27,872 nt of DNA from JBBQYA01 sp038209155. Its GTDB lineage: Bacteria; Bacteroidota; Bacteroidia; Sphingobacteriales; Sphingobacteriaceae. The first letter of the stretch is position 1; each line of letters begins with the position of its first letter. A model generated the notes under the pieces. The model worked only from the letters and a program-made list of their open reading frames with translations, was not told the origin of the DNA and ran no database searches. A program made the translations under genes and the position numbers. The stretch is from the NCBI GenBank assembly GCA_038209155.1, contig JBBQYA010000032.1:1-27872 (forward strand), given 5' to 3'. Below are positions 22,038 to 27,872 of the stretch, piece by piece.

Positions 22038-23915
22038 ATGAAAACCTATTTATACATCGTTCTAGTTTCTGTTGCATTTACAGCTTGCAACAAACAAAAT
22101 AAAAAAATTCAAATAAGCGAAAAACCCGAAATGTTAGTATCAGATCCTCATACATTTTCCCAACCTGCAATAGCAAAAGTAAATCATCTAGATTTAGAAT
22201 TAGTAGTAAATTTTGAATCAAAAACTTTAGATGGCAAAGCAATATGGACTTTTGATAATTTTAATTCTGCCGACTCTTTGGTTTTAGATACTAGAGGATT
22301 ATCGATTAAAAAAGTGATGTTGGATAAAGGTACCAGTTCGGTAAAATTCAAATTAACTTCTCCAATTCAATTTTTAGGATCTGCATTAGTGGTCCCTATA
22401 AAACCAGAAACCAAAACAGTAACCGTAGAATATACTACCAATCCAGATGCTGCTGCCTTGCAATGGTTAGATCCAAAGCAAACTGCTGGAAAAAAGCTAC
22501 CATTTCTTTTTACCCAATCGCAAGCAATTTTAGCACGAACTTGGATTCCTTGCCAAGACAGTCCAGGAATTAGATTTACTTACAATGCAAAAGTAAAAGT
22601 GCCGAAAGAATTATTGGCAATTATGAGTGCAGAAAACCCAGTAAGTAAAAACCCAAATGGTGAATATTCTTTTAGAATGACTCAACCAATACCCTCCTAT
22701 TTAATGGCATTGTCTGTTGGCGATTTAGAATTTAAAGGTGTGGATTCTCGAACGGGAGTTTATGCAGAACCTGCAACTTTAGCTGCTGCAAGATATGAAT
22801 TAGAGGACATGGGAAAAATGGTAGATGCCGCAGAAAAACTATATGGACCTTATCGTTGGGATCGTTTTGATGTTTTAATGTTACCTCCAAGTTTCCCTTT
22901 TGGTGGTATGGAAAATCCAAGAATTACTTTCGCAACTCCAACTATTTTGGCTGGAGATCGCTCATTAGTTTCATTGATTGCTCATGAATTAGCACATAGT
23001 TGGTCTGGTAATTTAGTCACCAACGCTACTTGGGACGATTTCTGGCTCAACGAAGGTTTTACCGTTTATTTCGAACGAAGAATAATGGAAGAAATAGAAG
23101 GAATAGAATATGCAAAAATGCTAGAATCTTTAGGCTATGATGATTTGAAAGAGTCAATTGCAGAAATGAAAGATAATTTACAAGACACCCATTTAAAATT
23201 AAACTTAAAAGGTAGAGATCCAGACGAAGGAGTGACTAATATTGCCTACGAAAAAGGATATTTTTTCCTAAGAACAATTGAGGACATGGTTGGGAGAGAT
23301 AAATTTGATTTATTCGTAAAGGAATATTTTAAAACATATGCTTTTAAGGTAATTACAACCGAAGAATTTTTGACGTATTTAAATTCTACTTTGCTAAAGG
23401 ATAGTGTTTTACAGAATAAATTAAATGAAAAAGCTTGGGTTTATGAACCAGGATTACCAAGCAATATTCCTGCTGTCAATTCCACCAGATTTGATCAAGT
23501 AGATAAATCGTTAGCTCAATGGAAACAAGGCGAAAAAGCAAAATCTCTAATTACAAAAGAATGGACTAGTCACGAGTGGGTTCATTTTATCAATCGATTA
23601 CCATCCAAATTAGACCTTAATCAGATGAATGATTTAGATCAAACTTTTCAATTATCAAAATCCGGAAATTCAGAAATTTTGGCTGCATGGTTACTGCATG
23701 TTGTAAATAATAATTACCAGCCTGGCTATTCTAGTCTTGATCAATTTTTAGTAAATGTTGGTCGAAGAAAATTTCTATCTCCGCTTTATCAAGCATTAAT
23801 TAAAACTCCAGAAGGAAAAAAGAAAGCATTAGAAATATATTCTAGAGCGAGAGAAAATTATCATTTCGTAGCCACTCAAACCTTAGATGCAATGTTGGAT
23901 TATAAATCGATTTAA
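22038..23915 (+). CDS. M1-family zinc aminopeptidase, lipoprotein
   Basis: 625 residues. Lipoprotein signal (MKTYLYIVLVSVAFTA-C, Cys17). The N-terminal beta domain (about 45-240), the substrate-binding GGMEN (289-293) and the zinc site HELAH (His316, Glu317, His320) with Glu339 in WLNEGF identify an M1 gluzincin. The C-terminal region (about 490-620) is helical and fits a leukotriene-A4-hydrolase-type C-domain. It should trim N-terminal residues from peptides at the periplasm or outer membrane. The UbiA-family gene begins 2 bp after its stop, and a POT peptide transporter lies beyond that, so peptide breakdown and uptake may be grouped. An inverted repeat lies upstream of the start. Confidence 0.94.
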   Translation: MKTYLYIVLVSVAFTACNKQNKKIQISEKPEMLVSDPHTFSQPAIAKVNHLDLELVVNFESKTLDGKAIWTFDNFNSADSLVLDTRGLSIKKVMLDKGTSSVKFKLTSPIQFLGSALVVPIKPETKTVTVEYTTNPDAAALQWLDPKQTAGKKLPFLFTQSQAILARTWIPCQDSPGIRFTYNAKVKVPKELLAIMSAENPVSKNPNGEYSFRMTQPIPSYLMALSVGDLEFKGVDSRTGVYAEPATLAAARYELEDMGKMVDAAEKLYGPYRWDRFDVLMLPPSFPFGGMENPRITFATPTILAGDRSLVSLIAHELAHSWSGNLVTNATWDDFWLNEGFTVYFERRIMEEIEGIEYAKMLESLGYDDLKESIAEMKDNLQDTHLKLNLKGRDPDEGVTNIAYEKGYFFLRTIEDMVGRDKFDLFVKEYFKTYAFKVITTEEFLTYLNSTLLKDSVLQNKLNEKAWVYEPGLPSNIPAVNSTRFDQVDKSLAQWKQGEKAKSLITKEWTSHEWVHFINRLPSKLDLNQMNDLDQTFQLSKSGNSEILAAWLLHVVNNNYQPGYSSLDQFLVNVGRRKFLSPLYQALIKTPEGKKKALEIYSRARENYHFVATQTLDAMLDYKSI

Positions 23916-23917
23916 AG

Positions 23918-24799
23918 ATGCTGATATTCGATAGAAGTGTTTTCTTGCATTTAAGATTTGGCTTCTCTTACTTTCTAGCTCCGATTTTCTTTTTTGCTCT
24001 TTCTACTATTGATAAGCCTGTTTTCTGGAATGCTTTATTAACTTTTATTGCTTTTCACTTTTTTATTTACCCGGCAAGCAATGGCTATAACAGTTATTTT
24101 GACAAAGACGAAGGCAGCATCGCATTAATTAAAAACCCTCCTCCAGTAAATAAATCCTTATACTATTATTCGTTAATTTTTGATTTAATTGGAATAGTAA
24201 TTTGTTTTTTTGTACATCCATATTTGGCAATTATGGCATTTATTTATGGTGGTATATCTAAAATTTACAGTCATCCTTTTATAAGATTAAAAAAATTCCC
24301 TATTCTTAGTTTTTTAACGGTAGCACTCTTTCAAGGTGGCTTTATGTTTTTTGCTTTTGTTTTTGGTAGTGATAAAAATCATGAATTATCTTATCTATCT
24401 AATCAAATAATGTTAGGAATAATTATTTCCACTTTGCTTGTAGGTGCAGGTTATCCATTAACTCAAATTTACCAACATCAGGAAGATAGAAAACGTGGGG
24501 ATAAAACAATGAGTTTGTTATTAGGGATTCGCGGCACATTTATATTTTCTGCACTCTTATTTCTAAGTGCTGGAATTACTATGTATTATTATTATGCTTT
24601 AATAGGTAGCAAAATAGCTTTCACTTATTTTATAATTTATATGTTGCCAGTTTTTTTATTCTTTATTTATTGGGCATTTTTAGCGATCAAAAATTCGGAA
24701 CAAGCAAATTTTAAAAATAGTATGAGAATGAATTTTTTGAGTGGAACCTGCATGCTCTTTTATTTTTTGGGATTATGTGTAATTAAATTTGTGTTTTAA
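23918..24799 (+). CDS. UbiA-family membrane prenyltransferase
   Basis: 293 residues with about eight to nine hydrophobic segments. The first conserved Asp-rich region reads NGYNSYFDKDEGS (about 55-67), resembling the NxxxDxxxD motif. A middle SKIYSHPF (114-121) recalls the YS.P element, and the second Asp-rich region is HQEDRKRGDKTMS (187-199). UbiA enzymes transfer prenyl chains to aromatic or other acceptors (quinones, haem, lipids). The acceptor cannot be told: no menaquinone or haem gene is adjacent. The ATG lies 2 bp after the M1 peptidase stop, implying co-translation. The weak first motif leaves open a divergent subfamily. Confidence 0.83.
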   Translation: MLIFDRSVFLHLRFGFSYFLAPIFFFALSTIDKPVFWNALLTFIAFHFFIYPASNGYNSYFDKDEGSIALIKNPPPVNKSLYYYSLIFDLIGIVICFFVHPYLAIMAFIYGGISKIYSHPFIRLKKFPILSFLTVALFQGGFMFFAFVFGSDKNHELSYLSNQIMLGIIISTLLVGAGYPLTQIYQHQEDRKRGDKTMSLLLGIRGTFIFSALLFLSAGITMYYYYALIGSKIAFTYFIIYMLPVFLFFIYWAFLAIKNSEQANFKNSMRMNFLSGTCMLFYFLGLCVIKFVF

Positions 24800-24811
24800 A
24801 TAGAAATAAAT

Positions 24812-24831
24812 TTTCAATTAGCTTTCAATTA
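24812..24831. repeat. Direct repeat TTTCAATTA, 11-bp period, before the POT transporter
   Basis: TTTCAATTA at 24812-24820 recurs at 24823-24831, about one helical turn apart, 38-57 nt upstream of the transporter start in the 69-bp gap after the UbiA gene. It could be a pair of regulator half-sites. Chance is a real alternative in this AT-rich sequence. Confidence 0.3.
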
Positions 24832-24868
24832 AATTCTTTTATAATAGTTAAAAAACCTAAATAAATCA

Positions 24869-26512
24869 TTGAAAAATTCCAAATCAGCCAGCCATCCAAA
24901 AGGACTATATGTTTTATTTTTCACAGAAATGTGGGAACGCTTTGGATATTATTTAATGTTGGGTATTCTGTTTTTGTATTTAACAGACTCATCCAAAGGA
25001 GGTTTAGGTTTACAACGAGCAGAAGGTTCAGATATAGTTGGAACATATTTGGGCCTAGTATATCTTACTCCATTTCTGGGTGGATTACTTGCAGACCGAA
25101 TTTTAGGTTATCGTAAATCAATTATTATTGGAGGTTTACTAATGTCGGCTGGGTATTTTGGATTATCTATTCCGGGGATGACATTTTTTTGGCCCTCTGT
25201 ATTACTTATCGTTTGTGGAAATGGATTTTTCAAACCAAATATTTCTACTTTGTTAGGAAATTTATATTCCGATGAAGATAAAAAACCTTTAAAAGATGCT
25301 GGATACAATATCTTTTATATGGGAATAAATTTAGGAGCTTTCATCTGCAATTTTGTAGCTGCATATATGCGAAACGAATATGGATGGGGATATGCTTTTG
25401 GAGCTGCTGGGGTTGGGATGTTGTTTGGAGTTATTTGGTTCATAGCTGGAAAAAAGCATATCATTCATGCTGACATAAAAAAGGAAGCCAATCCTGAAGA
25501 TATGCCAGTGATGAAAGTAGTTTATTTTGTTTTTTTACCAGCCATTGTATTTGGAATTTTGGGTTGGCTTGTGCCTGGCAATATATTCGGTTCAGACTCT
25601 ACCGATGGTTTTATTGTAGCCTGTATTCCAATTATTGGATTTTATATCAATCTTTTAATTAAATCAAATAAAGAAGATAAATCTAGAATTGGGGCATTAT
25701 TATCCATATTTTTAATTGTAGTTGTATTTTGGGCTGTCTTCAAGCAAAATGCATCAGCACTTACAATCTGGGCAGAAACCTATACAGACCGACAAATTAG
25801 TGAGGATTTAGCTCCTGTGCTTAAACCTTTTGGTATGGTTCAAGAATTAAGTTCTAAATCAGATTCGTTCCCAAAGTTTGATTCTTATTTTAGAGTAGAG
25901 AAAGATGTGCTGGGAAATTCGGTTAAGGCTTTCTCACCTGCACCTTATTTTCAAAATCTGCCAAAAGAAAAATGGCCAGAAGAAAGCGGAAAAATTAAAT
26001 TAATCTCCACAGAAATATTTCAATCCATTAATCCATTTTTTATCATTCTAATAACTCCTTTAGTTATTTTGTTTTTTGCATTTCTACGAAAGAGAAACGC
26101 CGAGCCAAGTACACCAGCAAAAATTGGTTATGGTTTGTTAATAACAGGCTTTTCTACGTTAGTAATGGCTTTCGCGGTCTACAATACAGATATGGTAGGC
26201 ACTAAAGCATCGGCTTGGTGGCTAATTGCTTCTTATGGTGTTGTTACCATTGGAGAATTATTTTTATCGCCAATTGGTTTATCATTAGTTTCCAAAGTTT
26301 CTCCGGTTAGAATTACTTCTTTAATGATGGGTGGTTGGTTTCTGGCTACCTCAATTGGAAATAAATTATCAGGGGTTTTAGCTTCGCTTTGGGATGGATA
26401 TGACAATAAAGCCAATTTCTTTTTAGTGAATTTCTTTGCCTGTTTATTAGCAGCCTCGGCAATATTTATTTTGTTAAAATGGCTTAGAAGTGTGATAGAG
26501 AAGCATAATTAA
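24869..26512 (+). CDS. POT-family proton-dependent di/tripeptide transporter
   Basis: 547 residues with some 12-14 TM segments. The PTR2/POT signature ExxER is in helix 1 (FFTEMWERFGYY: Glu20, Glu23, Arg24). The family also shows YLTPFLGGLLADRILGYRKS and GNGFFKPNISTLLGNLY. These carriers import di- and tripeptides with protons. A long extra-membrane loop (about residues 300-385) resembles the insert seen in many Bacteroidota POT proteins. The start is TTG at 24869: no in-frame ATG lies between the upstream stop at 24845 and the HPKGLYVLFF motif, and the N-terminal context MKNSKSASHPKG is normal. Downstream of the M1 peptidase and UbiA genes. Confidence 0.93.
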   Translation: MKNSKSASHPKGLYVLFFTEMWERFGYYLMLGILFLYLTDSSKGGLGLQRAEGSDIVGTYLGLVYLTPFLGGLLADRILGYRKSIIIGGLLMSAGYFGLSIPGMTFFWPSVLLIVCGNGFFKPNISTLLGNLYSDEDKKPLKDAGYNIFYMGINLGAFICNFVAAYMRNEYGWGYAFGAAGVGMLFGVIWFIAGKKHIIHADIKKEANPEDMPVMKVVYFVFLPAIVFGILGWLVPGNIFGSDSTDGFIVACIPIIGFYINLLIKSNKEDKSRIGALLSIFLIVVVFWAVFKQNASALTIWAETYTDRQISEDLAPVLKPFGMVQELSSKSDSFPKFDSYFRVEKDVLGNSVKAFSPAPYFQNLPKEKWPEESGKIKLISTEIFQSINPFFIILITPLVILFFAFLRKRNAEPSTPAKIGYGLLITGFSTLVMAFAVYNTDMVGTKASAWWLIASYGVVTIGELFLSPIGLSLVSKVSPVRITSLMMGGWFLATSIGNKLSGVLASLWDGYDNKANFFLVNFFACLLAASAIFILLKWLRSVIEKHN

Positions 26513-26819
26513 ATATTATTCAGTGTAAAAATTACCATGTTATTTCGATCTAATTTTAAAAAGCAGAATATTAACTCAAAAAACATATTGTTTTGTTTTG
26601 TTTAGAATGGTTAAGAATTTATCCAAAAGCATTTTTAATAATTCAAAATACCATAAAAAGAATTTTAAATTCATTCAAAGCATTATTGGTTAAAGCAATT
26701 TTATCATTCCATTTTACTTCAAAAAAGCCAATTACCAATTCTATTGATCTAAAAACCAACTCCAGCCAATCCAAAAAAATTTGTAATTTCGTCACCAATT
26801 AAAACCTAACACTAACTTT
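26513..26819. other. Intergenic region with an unexplained open stretch (about 307 bp)
   Basis: The gap lies between the POT transporter and rmlA. It carries a plus-strand open frame from TTG at 26593 to 26802 (69 codons: MFCLEWLRIYPKAFLIIQ...), longer than expected by chance in such AT-rich DNA. Antisense to it on the minus strand is a shorter open frame of about 51 codons including KWNDKIALTNNALNEF. I recognise neither and see no ribosome-binding site or coupling, so I do not call a gene. It may be a decayed gene. It should also hold the rmlA promoter, of which no clear -7 element is visible. Confidence 0.4.
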
Positions 26820-27683
26820 TTGAAAGGAATAATTTTAGCAGGAGGATCTGGCACTAGACTTCACCCACTTACACTGGCAAATAGCAAGCAAATGCTACCA
26901 GTATACGATAAACCCATGATTTATTATCCATTGTCCATTTTGATGATGGCTGATATTCGTGAAATTTTAATAATTTCTACACCTCACGATTTACCAAATT
27001 TTCAAAAATTGTTAGGAGATGGTTCTCAATTAGGTTGTAATTTTCAATATGCAGTTCAAGATATTCCGAATGGTTTGGCGCAAGCGTTTGTTATAGGAGA
27101 AAAATTTATTGGAAATGATAAAGTAGCTCTAATTTTAGGCGATAATATTTTTTATGGATCTGGTTTAGCTGAATTACTCCAAAGTAATAACAATCCAGAC
27201 GGAGGAGTAATTTATGCGTATCATGTTTCTGATCCTGAGCGTTATGGCGTAGTAGAATTTGATGAAAACAATACCGCAATTTCTATAGAGGAGAAACCAG
27301 AGAATCCTAAATCTAGTTATGCAGTTCCTGGATTATATTTTTATGATAATTCTGTTGTAGAAGTTGCAAAAAATATAAAACTGTCTGCCCGCGGAGAGTA
27401 CGAAATAACGGACGTTAATAAAGAATATTTAAATAGAGGTAAACTAAAAGTCAGTATTTTAAATAGAGGAACTGCTTGGTTGGACACTGGTACATTTGCT
27501 TCTTTAATGCAAGCTGGTCAATTTGTTCAAGTAATCGAAGAGCGGCAGGGACTAAAAATCGGATGCATTGAGGAAGTCGCCTATCGGATGAAATTTATAG
27601 ATGCTGAGCAACTTAGAAAAATTGGTGAGCCATTAGTTAAAAGTGGATATGGCCAATATTTAATGAAATTAGTTACAAAATAA
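26820..27683 (+). CDS. rmlA: Glucose-1-phosphate thymidylyltransferase
   Basis: 287 residues, the expected length for RmlA/RfbA. It makes dTDP-glucose from glucose 1-phosphate and dTTP, the first step towards dTDP-rhamnose and other deoxysugars of surface glycans. The nucleotide-binding LAGGSGTRLHPLT with NSKQMLPVYDKPM, LILGDNIFYGSGL, and EEKPENPKSSYAVPGLYFYD are diagnostic; AWLDTGTFASLMQAG lies near the C-terminus. The start is TTG at 26820 giving MKGIILAGG; no ATG fits. No rmlB, rmlC or rmlD follows: the next gene is an SIS isomerase. Confident in family and gene name. Confidence 0.96.
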   Translation: MKGIILAGGSGTRLHPLTLANSKQMLPVYDKPMIYYPLSILMMADIREILIISTPHDLPNFQKLLGDGSQLGCNFQYAVQDIPNGLAQAFVIGEKFIGNDKVALILGDNIFYGSGLAELLQSNNNPDGGVIYAYHVSDPERYGVVEFDENNTAISIEEKPENPKSSYAVPGLYFYDNSVVEVAKNIKLSARGEYEITDVNKEYLNRGKLKVSILNRGTAWLDTGTFASLMQAGQFVQVIEERQGLKIGCIEEVAYRMKFIDAEQLRKIGEPLVKSGYGQYLMKLVTK

Positions 27684-27713
27684 TAAAAAAGTAGTAAAAA
27701 AAATTTAATTGAT

Positions 27714-27872
27714 ATGAAATATATAGCAGAGGAACTTAAAAAATTTTCTCATCAGATTAAATTCTCTGTTGAGAATTACAAAAACCATGGAGTGAATCTT
27801 TCTGAATTTGATAATGCATTAATTGGGGGATTAGGTGGTTCTGGAATAGCAGGCAGAATGATTAAAAATTAC
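27714..27872 (+). CDS. Phosphoglucose/phosphomannose isomerase-like SIS protein, N-terminal fragment
   Basis: Begins ATG at 27714, 30 bp after rmlA, and runs off the right edge (53 codons seen, MKYIAEELKKFSHQIKFS). The residues NALIGGLGGSGIAGRMIKN form the phosphate-binding SIS loop seen at the N-terminus of bifunctional PGI/PMI proteins (Pyrobaculum PGI/PMI type). Such enzymes interconvert glucose/fructose/mannose 6-phosphates, which would feed sugar-nucleotide synthesis next to rmlA. Only the first SIS domain edge is visible, so another SIS protein cannot be excluded. Confidence 0.72.
   Translation, partial: MKYIAEELKKFSHQIKFSVENYKNHGVNLSEFDNALIGGLGGSGIAGRMIKNY

Noticed and set aside
1..27872. 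Mobile elements, prophage, tRNA/rRNA, CRISPR, defence islands
   Set aside because: I looked on both strands for transposase motifs, terminal repeats, tRNA-like clover-leaf sequences and repeat-spacer arrays by eye and found none; nearly all the DNA is explained by chromosomal genes.

Overview
The window is a stretch of ordinary chromosome from a Bacteroidota (Bacteroidetes) bacterium. The evidence for this is as follows. The DNA is strongly AT-rich and most genes lack a Shine-Dalgarno sequence. There are several matches to the Bacteroidota -7 promoter element TAnnTTTG. The gene set is typical of the phylum: a TonB protein with tandem C-terminal domains, a PstS-like lipoprotein followed by a TPR protein, a DUF4175 protein, an Mrp protein without the CxxC, and an AsmA-like/GT51 transglycosylase. 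Separate NuoC and NuoD and the lipoprotein signals mark a Gram-negative aerobe. I cannot name a genus.

Layout. 1-3.6 kb (+): the end of a TonB-family energy transducer, a decayed extra TonB_C fragment, a terminator, then a small membrane protein, a PstS-like binding lipoprotein and a periplasmic TPR protein, closed by a strong terminator. 3.6-6.9 kb (+): nuoA, nuoB, nuoC, nuoD and nuoE of respiratory complex I; the run stops after nuoE with no nuoF. 7.1-8.1 kb (+): ruvX (yqgF) and def. 8.1-10.2 kb (-): mrp and a NifU C-terminal-domain protein (Fe-S handling), then an uncharacterised secreted protein. 10.3-12.4 kb (+): a membrane-anchored AsmA-like/GT51 peptidoglycan transglycosylase. 12.4-14.0 kb (-): a YifB/ComM AAA ATPase, with about 400 bp of non-coding DNA behind its start. 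14.4-20.4 kb (-): a tight five-gene unit read as DUF4175 giant coiled-coil membrane protein, RsbW-like ATPase, ybeY, PQQ-type sugar dehydrogenase lipoprotein, gmhA. 20.5-21.7 kb (-): a DUF2130 nuclease-like coiled-coil protein. 22.0-26.5 kb (+): M1 aminopeptidase lipoprotein, UbiA-family prenyltransferase and POT-family peptide transporter. 26.8 kb to the right edge (+): rmlA (TTG start) and the beginning of a phosphoglucose/phosphomannose isomerase-like SIS protein.

Themes. Much of the window serves the cell envelope and energy: complex I, TonB energy coupling, peptidoglycan synthesis, LPS or surface-sugar precursors (gmhA, rmlA, PGI/PMI-like), and peptide breakdown and uptake (M1 peptidase, POT). 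The rest is housekeeping. I see no insertion sequences, prophage, CRISPR, tRNA or rRNA, and no clear new defence or biosynthetic system. The points most worth a second look are the break in the nuo cluster after nuoE, the AsmA-like/GT51 fusion, the coupled DUF4175/RsbW-like pair, the TonB_C relic, and the unexplained open stretch before rmlA.
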